64,000 bases of DNA from Candidatus Saganbacteria bacterium (GCA_016223205.1 JACRPM010000014.1:62001-126000), one strand, 5' to 3'; shown: positions 53,241 to 61,883, counted from the first letter of the stretch. The notes: a model not told the origin generated them from the sequence alone. Numbers and translations: made by a program.

Positions 53241-56200
53241 ATGGTCGACAAGCTCATCGAATATTGCCTGCGGCATCGGGTAGTAACGATAGCCCTGTTC
53301 GCTTTCCTGATGCTGTGGGGCGTCTGGGCGATCTTTAACACGCCCATCGACGCCATTCCGGATATCGGCGACAAGCAAGTCATCGTTTTCGCCGATTGGC
53401 CGGGCAGATCGCCGCAAAATATCGAGGACCAGGTGACCTATCCGCTGACCACCGCCCTGCAGGGCGTCCCGGGAGTAAAGGTCATCCGCTCTTCTTCCGC
53501 TTTCGGCTTCTCCATGATCTATGTGATCATCGAAGATCACATAGATTACTATTGGGCCCGTTCCCGGATCCTAGAACGCTTAAATGTGGTCCAGGAACGC
53601 CTGCCCAAAGGAGTGATGCCGGTTCTGGGGCCGGATGCCACCGGGTTGGGGCAGATCTTCTGGTATACGGTCGAAGGAAAGGGCTACGACCTAGCGCAGC
53701 TGCGTTCCATAGAGGACTGGTACATCCGCTATCAGCTCAATTCCGTTCCGGGAGTGGCCGAGGTGGGCAGTGTGGGAGGATTCGTCAAAGAATATCAGGT
53801 GGACATCGATCCCAACCGGCTGGCAGCTTATAAGGTTAAAGCCGGTGAGGTTTTTAACGCCGTTAAAAACTCCAACCTCGATGTGGGCGCCAAAGTCATC
53901 GAAAAAAGTTCGATGGAATATGTCCTGCGGGGATTGGGATTCATAAAATCCGTCAAGGATATCGAGGATATCGTGGTCAAATCGCACGAAGGCGTGCCGG
54001 TTTACCTGAAAAATCTGGGCCGGGTCACCCTGGGGCCGGCTTTTCGCCGGGGAGTTTTGGATAAAGGGGGGGAAGAGGCAGTGGGCGGGGTGGTGGTGAT
54101 GCGCTATGGAGAAAATCCCCTAAAGGTCATCGAGGGAGTAAAACAAAAAATAAAGGAGTTGGAGCCGGGATTGCCGAAAGGAGTCAAGATCGTTCCCTTT
54201 TATGACCGCACCGGATTGATCTACGATACCATCGACACCCTGCGCTCGGCGCTTTTCCAGGAAGTCGCCATCACGGTCCTGGTCATTCTTTTCTTCCTGC
54301 TGCATTTCTCTTCCACGGTGATCGTGTCCCTGATCCTGCCGGTGGGAGTGCTGATGGCCTTTATCGGCATGTATTATCTAAAGATCGACTCCAACATCAT
54401 GTCCTTAGGCGGCATTGCCATTGCCATCGGCATGATGGTGGATTACGGGATAATCGTAACCGAAAATATCTTCCGGCACCTGGCGGAGAAAAAAGACGGC
54501 GCCAATATCGTGGAGACCACGCTCACCGCCGCCAAAGAGATCTCAAGCCCCTTGATCATCGCAATGCTCACTACCGTTATCGGCTTTATCCCGGTTTTTG
54601 TCCTGCATGGGGAGGAGGGGAAGCTTTTCCGCCCGCTGGCTTACACCAAAACCTTTGCCATGGGCGGGGCTTTGCTCATTTCCCTCATGCTTATTCCCGT
54701 ATTGTGCACTTTCTTCCTTAAAGGCAAATTGCGCCTGCCCGAAGAAAATTACGTCTCCCGTAAAATGCGAGAGATCTACGAACCCGCCCTACGGTGGGCC
54801 CTGGACCACAAGTTGAAGGTAATGATCGCAACTTTGATCGTGGTATTGCTCGGCTTCGGCTCGGTTTTCTTCATCGGCCGGGAATTCATGCCGCCGCTCG
54901 ATGAGGGCTCCATCCTCTTTATGCCGGTGATGCATCCCTCGGTTTCGCTTACCCAGGCGCATGAGATATTGAAGAAGCAGGACCAAATAATAAGATCCTT
55001 TCCCGAGGTTTTAAGCGTGGGGGGGAAACTCGGCCGGGCCGAAACGGCTACCGATCCCGCGCCGGTCGAAATGTTCGAGACGGTTATCATGTTGAAACCA
55101 AAGGATCAATGGCGGCCGGGGCTTACCAAAGACAAATTGATCCAGGAGATGGATCGATCCTTGAGGATCCCGGGGGTCTCCAATATCTGGACCCAGCCCA
55201 TCGTCAACCGCATTGCCATGCTCTCCACCGGCATCCGCACCAATGTGGGAGTGAAGCTTTTCGGGCCCGACCTTAAGACCCTGGAACACCTCGGCCGGGA
55301 GGTGGAAGAGGCGGTAAAGGACATTAAGGGAGCCACGGATGTTTATGCGGAGAAGATCGTAGGGAAACCTTATTTGGAGATCGAGATCAAGCGCGAAGCT
55401 ATCGCCCGCTACGGAATTCCCTTAAATGATGTTCAGGAAGTGATAGAGATGGCGGTGGGCGGAGAGCCTTTAACCTATACGGTCGAAGGCCGGGAGAGGT
55501 ATCCGGTCAGAGCGAGATATTTTAGGGAGCTACGCGATAATCTGGAAGCCATAAAAAGAGTGTTGGTGCCCACCATGGATGGAGCTCAAATTCCGCTGGC
55601 ACAGTTGGCGGACATTCGCATAACCACCGGCCCGGCCATGATCAGCAGTGAGAACGGCCTCCTGCGGGCTTACGTGCTGATGAACGTGCGGGGCCGGGAC
55701 ATGGTGGGGTTCGTGGAGGAGGCCTCAAAGATCGTGGCCTCCAAGGTCAAGCTTCCCCAAGGATACTTTTTACAATGGTCGGGAGAGTTCGAAAACCAGG
55801 TCAGCGCCAAGCGGCAACTGATGATCGTGGTTCCCCTGGCTTTCTTCGTCATCTTCGTGATCCTCTACATGGGCTTTAATTCGTTTTCGCAGCTGTTCAT
55901 CGTCCTTTTGGGCCTGCCGGTCTCCTTATCGGGCGGATTACTTTTGCAGAGGATCTTAGGTTATAATTTTTCGGTGGCGGTGTGGGTGGGATATATTGCC
56001 CTGGTCGGGGTGGCCACCGATGCCGGAGTGCTCATGATCTCGATCTTAAACGACATTTTCCTCAAAAAAGAGATCAGGAACCGGGAGGAAGTGCGCCAAG
56101 CGGTGGTGGAGGGCGGCCTGCTCCGGCTTAGGCCGATCCTCATGACCGTGGCCACCACCATCCTGGCGCTGATGGCGGTAATGTGGGGGAGCGGCACCGG

Positions 56201-56324
56201 CTCCGAGATCATGAAGCCCATGGCGGCTCCGACGGTGGGAGGGCTCATAACCGCCACCCTGCTCAACCTGTTCGTGGTGCCGGTTTTGTACGCTTGGATT
56301 AAAGAAAGGAGGTTTAAGGCATGA
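53241..56324 (+). CDS. cusA: Heavy-metal RND efflux pump (CusA-like)
   Basis: A 1027-residue inner-membrane pump. The first helix is in HRVVTIALFAFLMLWGVW; the two groups of membrane helices with large periplasmic loops are as expected. AIAIGMMVDYGIIVTENIF near 400 holds the proton-relay Asp of heavy-metal RND proteins, and LPVSLSGGLLLQRILGYNFSVAVWVGYIALVGVATDAGVLM marks the second half. The start ATG 53241 gives the usual N-terminus (VDKLIEYCLRHR) and directly abuts the repeat at 53093-53239, which leaves no normal ribosome-binding spacing. Substrate: Cu(I)/Ag(I) by family (inference). Confidence 0.92.
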   Translation: MVDKLIEYCLRHRVVTIALFAFLMLWGVWAIFNTPIDAIPDIGDKQVIVFADWPGRSPQNIEDQVTYPLTTALQGVPGVKVIRSSSAFGFSMIYVIIEDHIDYYWARSRILERLNVVQERLPKGVMPVLGPDATGLGQIFWYTVEGKGYDLAQLRSIEDWYIRYQLNSVPGVAEVGSVGGFVKEYQVDIDPNRLAAYKVKAGEVFNAVKNSNLDVGAKVIEKSSMEYVLRGLGFIKSVKDIEDIVVKSHEGVPVYLKNLGRVTLGPAFRRGVLDKGGEEAVGGVVVMRYGENPLKVIEGVKQKIKELEPGLPKGVKIVPFYDRTGLIYDTIDTLRSALFQEVAITVLVILFFLLHFSSTVIVSLILPVGVLMAFIGMYYLKIDSNIMSLGGIAIAIGMMVDYGIIVTENIFRHLAEKKDGANIVETTLTAAKEISSPLIIAMLTTVIGFIPVFVLHGEEGKLFRPLAYTKTFAMGGALLISLMLIPVLCTFFLKGKLRLPEENYVSRKMREIYEPALRWALDHKLKVMIATLIVVLLGFGSVFFIGREFMPPLDEGSILFMPVMHPSVSLTQAHEILKKQDQIIRSFPEVLSVGGKLGRAETATDPAPVEMFETVIMLKPKDQWRPGLTKDKLIQEMDRSLRIPGVSNIWTQPIVNRIAMLSTGIRTNVGVKLFGPDLKTLEHLGREVEEAVKDIKGATDVYAEKIVGKPYLEIEIKREAIARYGIPLNDVQEVIEMAVGGEPLTYTVEGRERYPVRARYFRELRDNLEAIKRVLVPTMDGAQIPLAQLADIRITTGPAMISSENGLLRAYVLMNVRGRDMVGFVEEASKIVASKVKLPQGYFLQWSGEFENQVSAKRQLMIVVPLAFFVIFVILYMGFNSFSQLFIVLLGLPVSLSGGLLLQRILGYNFSVAVWVGYIALVGVATDAGVLMISILNDIFLKKEIRNREEVRQAVVEGGLLRLRPILMTVATTILALMAVMWGSGTGSEIMKPMAAPTVGGLITATLLNLFVVPVLYAWIKERRFKA

Positions 56325-56653
56325 AACTTATCAAGGCCTGTGTCAGGACCCGGATGGCGGATGCTGTGATCCACGCGCTCGAAAAGCTGAATATCCCCTG
56401 TTTAAACGCTTCGGATGTCAAAGTGATCGGGGCCGAAATGAAGAGCGAAGAGGCCGAAGAGGTCTCGCTGGAGTACGGCGCCGAATTTGTCGCCATGACC
56501 AAACTGGAAATACTCTGTCAGGATAACGAGGCGGATCGCATTGTAACCACTATTCGGAAGTCCGCGCACACCGGCCGGGCGGGAGACGGGATGATCATTA
56601 CCATGCCGGTCGAGGATGCAATTAAAATACATCCGCCGAAGCAGATAACTTAA
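56321..56653 (+). CDS. PII-like protein of the CusABC-linked (PII-NG) group
   Basis: A 110-residue PII-superfamily protein: KLIKACVRTRMADAVIHALEKLN at the start, LEILCQDNEADRIVTTIRKSAHTGRAGDGMIITMPVEDAIKI in the B-loop region. The tyrosine-bearing T-loop of GlnB/GlnK is not clear. PII-like proteins encoded next to CusABC pumps form a recognised subgroup (PII-NG). It overlaps cusA by four bases (ATGA). It probably senses metal or a nucleotide and acts on the pump (inference). Confidence 0.85.
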   Translation: MKLIKACVRTRMADAVIHALEKLNIPCLNASDVKVIGAEMKSEEAEEVSLEYGAEFVAMTKLEILCQDNEADRIVTTIRKSAHTGRAGDGMIITMPVEDAIKIHPPKQIT

Positions 56654-56655
56654 CA

Positions 56656-57450
56656 ATGTACGCCGGATTATTGATCACCTTAAGGGAAGGAATCGAAGCA
56701 TTTTTAGTCGTGGGTATCCTTCTCGGCTACCTCACCAAAATTAATCAGCCGGAATTTAAGCGCTATATCTGGTGGGGAACCTGGGCAGGGATTTTGGCAA
56801 GCGTCATTCTGGCGCTTTTGTTCCAAGTATTAGCCATTCAGTTCAGCGGATTGGGGGCAGAGGTCTTTGAGTTTCTGGTTTCGCTTTTGGCCGTAGGGGT
56901 TCTTACCTGGATGGTGCTCTGGATGCAGAGGCAGAGCCGCAACATAAAAGCGGAACTTGAACAAAAAGTTAACCTCGCAGTTTCGACCGGTCAGGTATTG
57001 GCTTTGTCCTCTTTGGCGTTCATGGCGGTTCTAAGGGAAGGGTTGGAAACGACGCTGTTTTTGGGGGCGCTGACCGCCACCATGAAAGACCCCCTGCTTT
57101 TGCTGGGTTCACTGTTTGGGCTGCTGGTTGCGGTGGTTATCACCTACATTATATTCAGGACCACGGTTCGGCTCGATATAAAGAAGTTCTTCTTTGTCAG
57201 CGGCGTGCTTATTATCTTTATCGCGGCCGGATTATTGGGGCACGCGGTCATGACTCTCCAGGAATTAAATATTGTCCCGCCCATCATTCCGCATATCTGG
57301 GATACCGGCCAATGGATCAGTGATGAAGGGATAGTCGGCAAATTACTGCATGCCTTTATCGGCTACACCGCCAGCCCGTCGCTTTTACAGGTGATCGTCT
57401 ATTTAAGCTACGTAGTTTTCTTTATTTATCGATTTATGATGGTGATATAA
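56656..57450 (+). CDS. FTR1-family iron permease
   Basis: A 264-residue membrane protein with about seven segments. It has two R-E-x-x-E motifs: REGIE at residues 10-14 and REGLE near 124-128, which carry iron in FTR1/EfeU permeases. Hydrophobic segments alternate with short charged loops. It begins two bases after the PII-like gene stop, and belongs to the same unit as the Cus genes. No ferroxidase (EfeO/B or multicopper oxidase) is nearby. Fe(III)/Fe(II) transport is inferred. Confidence 0.9.
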   Translation: MYAGLLITLREGIEAFLVVGILLGYLTKINQPEFKRYIWWGTWAGILASVILALLFQVLAIQFSGLGAEVFEFLVSLLAVGVLTWMVLWMQRQSRNIKAELEQKVNLAVSTGQVLALSSLAFMAVLREGLETTLFLGALTATMKDPLLLLGSLFGLLVAVVITYIIFRTTVRLDIKKFFFVSGVLIIFIAAGLLGHAVMTLQELNIVPPIIPHIWDTGQWISDEGIVGKLLHAFIGYTASPSLLQVIVYLSYVVFFIYRFMMVI

Positions 57451-57451
57451 A

Positions 57452-57640
57452 ATGGTCAAAGAAATTGAAATAGAGGGTAAAATCTATTACGAATGCGGGG
57501 TTTGTAGCTTAGATTATGCAGAGCGCGAATGGGCGGAGAAATGCGACCAGTGGTGCTCCGCTCATCAAAGTTGCAATCTCGAAGTGATCGGGCATGCTGT
57601 GGGGGCGATGGGGAAGATTAAAGAAGAAATTAAGGAGTGA
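57452..57640 (+). CDS. Small Cys-rich protein
   Basis: A 62-residue protein with five Cys and a His: CGVC near 15, then KCDQWCSAHQSCNLE near 30. The spacing suggests a metal-binding site or small finger. Similar short proteins with EWAEKC-x3-C-x4-C patterns occur in archaea and thermophiles, from memory, and lack a known function. It lies one base downstream of the FTR1 stop and just upstream of the RseC-YHS gene, so a metal-handling role is likely but inferred. Confidence 0.7.
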   Translation: MVKEIEIEGKIYYECGVCSLDYAEREWAEKCDQWCSAHQSCNLEVIGHAVGAMGKIKEEIKE

Positions 57641-57644
57641 AATA

Positions 57645-58208
57645 ATGTTGGATCAAGGCCGGGTCATAAAAGTTAAGGGTGATCTGGCAGAGGTGGAGTT
57701 CACTTCCTCTTCCGCCTGCGTGCGCTGCGGGGCCTGCCATCCCGGGGATACGGGGAAAATGACGACCATGGCGGAAAACCCCATCGGGGCGGGGGTAGGG
57801 GATCGGGTGGAAGTCGAGATCTCCGCAGCAGTTACCACCCTTTTCCCCCTCATCGGTTTCGGCCTTCCCATAGGGTTTTTCTTCTTGGGCCTGATCCTGG
57901 GAGGGTTTATTTCCGAGAATGCCGGAATTATTGGAGGATTGATCTTTTTAGCGATCGGTTTTCTGGCGACCAGGGTTGCCGACCGTTATATATCCCGGCA
58001 AAAGAAATATCGGAGCCGGATCGTGAGGATAGAGAAAACTTCGGGAGGTAAAATATCTATGGCAGTGGAAAAAGACCCGGTTTGCGGCATGGAGTGCACC
58101 GACAGTAAGATAACCAGTGTCTACAAAGGGAAAACCTACTATTTCTGTTCAGAGGGCTGCAAGGCCAGTTTCGAAAGGGACCCCGAAAAGTACATTAAAA
58201 AAGCTTAA
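57645..58208 (+). CDS. RseC-like membrane protein fused to a YHS metal domain
   Basis: A 187-residue protein. Residues 1-137 are RseC/MucC-like: DQGRVIKVKGDLAEVEF, C25-x2-C28-x2-C31 (CVRCGAC), a beta part, and two helices (TLFPLIGFGLPIGFFFLGLI and AGIIGGLIFLAIGF). Residues 139-187 are a YHS domain (DPVCGMECTDSK, YKGKTYYFCSEGCKASFERDP) that binds metals. An in-frame ATG at 58059 with GGGAGG at 58043-58048 could also make the YHS part alone. I start at ATG 57645 (TAAGGAG before it). Roles in reduction or metal transfer are inferred. Confidence 0.85.
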   Translation: MLDQGRVIKVKGDLAEVEFTSSSACVRCGACHPGDTGKMTTMAENPIGAGVGDRVEVEISAAVTTLFPLIGFGLPIGFFFLGLILGGFISENAGIIGGLIFLAIGFLATRVADRYISRQKKYRSRIVRIEKTSGGKISMAVEKDPVCGMECTDSKITSVYKGKTYYFCSEGCKASFERDPEKYIKKA

Positions 58209-58261
58209 AGATCCCGCAATATTTGTCCCACTTATCTCGATAATATATATAGAGGATTGCC

Positions 58262-58663
58262 ATGAGAGCAACAAAGAAGTTAAAATTAATAGTCAAATTA
58301 GCGGTATTAGCCCTGCTTTTACTGCCGATCCTAACCTTTGGAACCCAGGCCAAATTGAGCCAATACGAGTTCGCCTGGAGCGGTTCGGTCACTGCCACTG
58401 CCTATAATTCAATGGAAAGCCAGACCGATTCCACTCCCTGGATCACCGCCTCCGGCACCCGCTGCCGGGAAGGGGTCATTGCCAGCAACTTCCTGCCGAT
58501 GGGCGCCAAGGTCTTAATTGAAGGTTTTGGGGACAGGGTGTTCGTGGTGGAAGACCGGATGAATAAAAGGTATAACCGCCGCATCGATATCTGGTTTAGG
58601 GATTACAGCGACGCTCGCCAGTTCGGCGTCCGCACCATCAAATACCACGTTATAAAAGCTTAG
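58262..58663 (+). CDS. 3D-domain secreted protein
   Basis: A 133-residue protein with a signal peptide or anchor (LAVLALLLLPILTFG) and a 3D domain: VTATAYNSMESQTDSTPWIT, TASGTRCREGVIASNFLPMGAKVLIEGFGDRVFVVEDRMNKRYNRRIDIWF. The three conserved Asp (VEDRMN, IDIWF and the DS of the first part) give the fold its name. 3D domains occur in lytic transglycosylases and spore-cortex proteins. It lacks a second domain. The start follows GAGGA. Cell-wall function is inferred. Confidence 0.88.
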   Translation: MRATKKLKLIVKLAVLALLLLPILTFGTQAKLSQYEFAWSGSVTATAYNSMESQTDSTPWITASGTRCREGVIASNFLPMGAKVLIEGFGDRVFVVEDRMNKRYNRRIDIWFRDYSDARQFGVRTIKYHVIKA

Positions 58664-58687
58664 ACACTTTACCTCCCATCTTTTTTT

Positions 58688-58696
58688 TGATATTCT
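58688..58696 (+). promoter_or_regulatory. Extended -10 before the CbiM-like gene
   Basis: TGATATTCT, an extended -10-like element, ends six bases before ATG 58703. No Shine-Dalgarno follows. Confidence 0.45.
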
Positions 58697-58702
58697 TCCG
58701 GT

Positions 58703-59806
58703 ATGCATATACCCGATGGTTTACTGGATCCCAAAATATCGACAGGATTGATGGGGGCGGCGGCGGTGGTTTTGGCCATAAGCGCGGTCAAGATTAGGGC
58801 AATGGTAACAGCTCTCCGGCCGGTCGAGGCCTTGGCCACGACCGCCGGCAACCTTACGAGGGGAGCAAAGCGCGTGATGACCGCTGCCGGGGAGCGGACG
58901 ATCTACCAAATGGGTATGGTAGCGGCGCTGGTATTTGCCGGGCAAATGTTCGACTTCTCGATAAGCCAAGGGACTTCGGGTCATTTGATCGGCGGGGTCT
59001 TTGCCGCGATGATATTGGGGCCGGCTGCCGGCGCCCTCGTTATTGCGGCCGTCCTAATGGTACAGATGCTCTTTTTTTCCGACGGAGGACTTTTGGCCAT
59101 CGGCGCCAACATCATCAATATGTCGTTTTTCGGCACGATCGTTGGCTATTACATATATTATTATCTGAAGAAAACTGTCCCGGAATGGGTTGCGATCCCG
59201 GTTGCCGCCTGGGTGGCAGTACTGTTGGCGGCTTTCAGCTGTGCGTTGGAACTCGGTCTTTCCGGTGCCATTCCATATGAGAAGGCGATACCGGCCATGC
59301 TTAATGTCAATATGGTTATCGGCGTTGCCGAAGCGCTGATCACCCTGGCGCTGGTAAATATCTTTCGCAGCATGTTTGATATGAGAAAGATCATCGTTCT
59401 ATTGCTGGTGCTTTTTGCCGCATCGCAGGCTCAAGCGGCGGTCCCCTATATTTTTTGCAACACAACTTCGGGGGCATTGGCGGGGGGGCTGGGATTCGAT
59501 TTTGAGGGCGGTCGGGCGGTGGATTTTGCCCTGTCGGCGGGCAGCGGACCCTCCGGTTCTACTTACCAGCTTTATTTTGATTATTACATCGGCTGCTGGG
59601 GGGCGGGGGTCACGGCCAAGAAGGTGGCGGTCAACTCCGACCTGGCGTTCGACCTTAATCTGCAGTACGCGCTGGAACAAGCGATCAACGAAAAGTTGTT
59701 CCTGGGGGCTTCCTGTAACCTGATCAATTATGATACAACCGTGGGAGCCGACCCCAACTGGACGGTTATCCCCAGTTTCGACGCCTACATTAAATTACTG
59801 CTATGA
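58703..59806 (+). CDS. CbiM/NikM-like transporter with appended secreted domain
   Basis: A 367-residue protein. Residues 1-220 are CbiM/NikM: MHIPDGLLDPKISTG, in which the N-terminal Met-His-Ile-Pro binds nickel or cobalt, then IYQMGMVAALVFAGQMFDF and GTSGHLIGGVFAAMILGP. From M224 or M227 a second signal-peptide-like stretch (KIIVLLLVLFAASQAQA) leads into a beta-rich domain (GLGFDFEGGRAVDFALSAGSG) unlike CbiM. No CbiQ, CbiO or NikA is in the window. The fused frame could be translated from an internal ATG. It overlaps the ZIP gene by four bases. Confidence 0.8.
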   Translation: MHIPDGLLDPKISTGLMGAAAVVLAISAVKIRAMVTALRPVEALATTAGNLTRGAKRVMTAAGERTIYQMGMVAALVFAGQMFDFSISQGTSGHLIGGVFAAMILGPAAGALVIAAVLMVQMLFFSDGGLLAIGANIINMSFFGTIVGYYIYYYLKKTVPEWVAIPVAAWVAVLLAAFSCALELGLSGAIPYEKAIPAMLNVNMVIGVAEALITLALVNIFRSMFDMRKIIVLLLVLFAASQAQAAVPYIFCNTTSGALAGGLGFDFEGGRAVDFALSAGSGPSGSTYQLYFDYYIGCWGAGVTAKKVAVNSDLAFDLNLQYALEQAINEKLFLGASCNLINYDTTVGADPNWTVIPSFDAYIKLLL

Positions 59807-60540
59807 CGCTGGTTTGGATCATCATCAGCACTTTGTCCATCGGGCTGCTTTCTCTGGCCGGGGCCTGCACTCTGGTCCTAAAAGAAGAGGTCCTTCATCA
59901 AATACTGCTTTCGCTGGTCGGCTTTTCAGCCGGCGCATTGGCGGGCGGCGCTTTCCTCCATCTTTTGCCGGAATCGCTGGAGCAGCTGCCCCCTAGTTCG
60001 ACTTTTATTTACGCGCTGATCGGCTTTTCTGTCTTTTTCCTGATGGAGCGGATCTTTTACTGGCGCCACTGCCACGAGGGGAAATGCGACGTCCACGCTT
60101 TTACTTATCTTAATCTTTTCGGCGACGGCCTGCATAATTTTATCGACGGGCTGGTGATCGCCGCCAGCTTTATCGTTAGTTTCCCCCTGGGGATCGCCAC
60201 CAGTATCGCGGTGGCCTCGCACGAGATCCCCCAGGAGATAGGGGATTTCGGGGTCCTGGTCTATGGCGGTTTTTCCAAGGCGAAGGCCCTGCTTTTTAAT
60301 CTGTTAACGGCTTTGACCGCAGTTTTGGGTGGAGTGATCGGTTATTATTTATCCACGACAATAGCTGGCCTGGCGCCGATACTTTTACCGGTGACCGCGG
60401 GTGGATTTATTTATATCGCGGCTTCCGATCTGATCCCGGAACTGCATAAAGAAAAGAATAATTTAAAGGCCAATCTGGCCTTTGTCCTCTTTATCCTCGG
60501 TATCCTCTTTATGTGGGCGATGACCAAGCTGAATCACTAG
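59803..60540 (+). CDS. ZIP-family metal transporter
   Basis: A 245-residue protein with about eight helices. The metal-binding helices are GDGLHNFIDGLVIAASF near 101 and VASHEIPQEIGDFGVLVYGG near 130 (H-E-I-P-Q-E), typical of the ZIP family. The Cys/His-rich RHCHEGKC loop near 88 may bind metal. It overlaps the CbiM-like gene by four bases (ATGA) and ends five bases before the stop of the convergent helicase gene. Zn, Fe or Mn import is possible. Confidence 0.92.
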   Translation: MTLVWIIISTLSIGLLSLAGACTLVLKEEVLHQILLSLVGFSAGALAGGAFLHLLPESLEQLPPSSTFIYALIGFSVFFLMERIFYWRHCHEGKCDVHAFTYLNLFGDGLHNFIDGLVIAASFIVSFPLGIATSIAVASHEIPQEIGDFGVLVYGGFSKAKALLFNLLTALTAVLGGVIGYYLSTTIAGLAPILLPVTAGGFIYIAASDLIPELHKEKNNLKANLAFVLFILGILFMWAMTKLNH

Positions 60541-60545
60541 AAAGT

Positions 60546-61736
60546 TTAACGGCGCCGTCGCCGCCGCGGGCCGAAACTCCTGACCACCGGGGCGTAAAAA
60601 TCCGCGGACCTTATATCCGGATGCCTGACGATAGGCAAGGTCTTTTTCATCACGCTTTCGATCGAACGCACATCCCCCCGCTGTTCCGGCGTGGCAAAGG
60701 AGATGGCGCGGCCTTCGTATCCGGCCCGTCCGGTGCGGCCGATGCGGTGCACGTAATTTTCGGCGTCATCCGGCAGGTCGTAATTTATCACCAGTTCGAT
60801 CCCCTTGACGTCGATACCCCGGGCGGCGATATCGGTCGCGACCAGTATGCGGTATTTGCCGGTCTTGAACCCTTCGAGCGCTTCGCGGCGCTGGGCCATG
60901 GAGCGGTCGGCGTGGATCTCGGCCGCGGAAAGGTTTAACGAACGCAGGCCCCGGGTGATGCGGGCGGCCCCGCGCTTGGTGCGGCTAAAAAGCAAGACCG
61001 TCCCGCGGTACTGCTCCAGCAGTTTGATCAGCAGCTGGCTTTTTTCCTCTTTCTTGATGATGAATAGTTCCTGGATGACGTTTTTGGCGGCGGTGCCGGA
61101 AGGGGCGATCTCCACGCTGACCGGCAGTTTCATGTGCCGGGCGGCGATGTTCACGATCTTTTCCGGGATGGTAGCCGAAAAGAGCATGGTCTGCCGGTCT
61201 TTGGGGACATGCGGGAGGATCTTTTCGATCTGCGGGGCAAAGCCCATATCGAGCATGCGGTCCGCTTCATCCAGCACCAAAATTGAGACATCGTTTAAGC
61301 GTATCGTCCCCTGGCCGAGATGATCCAGCAGGCGGCCGGGGGTGGCGACGATGATGCGCGGTCCGCGGCGGAGCGCCTGCACCTGGTTGTACATCGAAGC
61401 GCCGCCGATCAAAACGGCCGTCCGCAAACCGAGCGGTTGGCCGACCTTATTTAAGGTCTCTTCGACTTGTAAAGCCAGCTCCCGGGTGGGGACCAATACC
61501 AATCCGCGTTTTAATCCCGGGGCCAGGCGCTGGACCATGGGCAGACCAAAGGCCAAGGTCTTGCCGGTGCCGGTCTGCGCGATGCCGACGATATCCTGGC
61601 CGGCGATGGCGATGGGGATGGCTTTGTACTGGATGGGGGTGGGGGTCTTGAACTTCATCCGGTCGACCAACTCCAGTAATTTCGGAGCTAGGCCCAGTCC
61701 GTAAAAGCTGTACTGCTCACCTTGATTGGCGTTCAT
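60546..61736 (-). CDS. DEAD-box RNA helicase
   Basis: A 396-residue helicase with Q motif KTPTPIQYKAIP, AQTGTGKTLAFGLP (I), VPTRELALQ (Ia), LDEADRMLD (II), SATIP (III), ATDIAARGIDV (V) and HRIGRTGRAG (VI). The C-terminus ends in an Arg-rich tail (FGPRRRRRR), like RhlE-type bacterial RNA helicases. Start ATG 61736 overlaps the stop of a 35-aa upstream gene (ATGA), so translation is coupled. It is convergent with the ZIP gene. Confidence 0.95.
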   Translation of the reverse strand: MNANQGEQYSFYGLGLAPKLLELVDRMKFKTPTPIQYKAIPIAIAGQDIVGIAQTGTGKTLAFGLPMVQRLAPGLKRGLVLVPTRELALQVEETLNKVGQPLGLRTAVLIGGASMYNQVQALRRGPRIIVATPGRLLDHLGQGTIRLNDVSILVLDEADRMLDMGFAPQIEKILPHVPKDRQTMLFSATIPEKIVNIAARHMKLPVSVEIAPSGTAAKNVIQELFIIKKEEKSQLLIKLLEQYRGTVLLFSRTKRGAARITRGLRSLNLSAAEIHADRSMAQRREALEGFKTGKYRILVATDIAARGIDVKGIELVINYDLPDDAENYVHRIGRTGRAGYEGRAISFATPEQRGDVRSIESVMKKTLPIVRHPDIRSADFYAPVVRSFGPRRRRRR

Positions 61737-61840
61737 TTATTTGCCTGTTGTTTTTCTCTCTTTAGCGCGCGTTTTTCCTTAAGCGTATATTTGGCGACTT
61801 TCTTGACGTTCTTCTGTCCGCCTTGTTCCTTGTTAGCCAT
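61733..61840 (-). CDS. 35-aa basic protein coupled to the helicase gene
   Basis: A short Lys-rich open frame (starts MANKEQGGQKNVKKVAKY, with 11 Lys in 35 residues) behind an ideal Shine-Dalgarno, AGGAGGTGAG, seven bases upstream. Its stop overlaps the helicase ATG (ATGA), so it is translated ahead of the helicase. Short basic proteins with this pattern are familiar from uncultivated bacterial genomes, from memory. It may bind RNA (inference). It is too short for routine gene finding. Confidence 0.7.
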   Translation of the reverse strand: MANKEQGGQKNVKKVAKYTLKEKRALKREKQQANK

Positions 61841-61874
61841 GCTCTCACCTCCTAAATATATTCATATTATACCA

Positions 61875-61883
61875 TGATATAAT
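61875..61883 (+). promoter_or_regulatory. Extended -10 before the split permease
   Basis: TGATATAAT, an extended -10, ends six bases before ATG 61890 with no Shine-Dalgarno. The divergent 35-aa gene begins at 61840. Confidence 0.6.
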
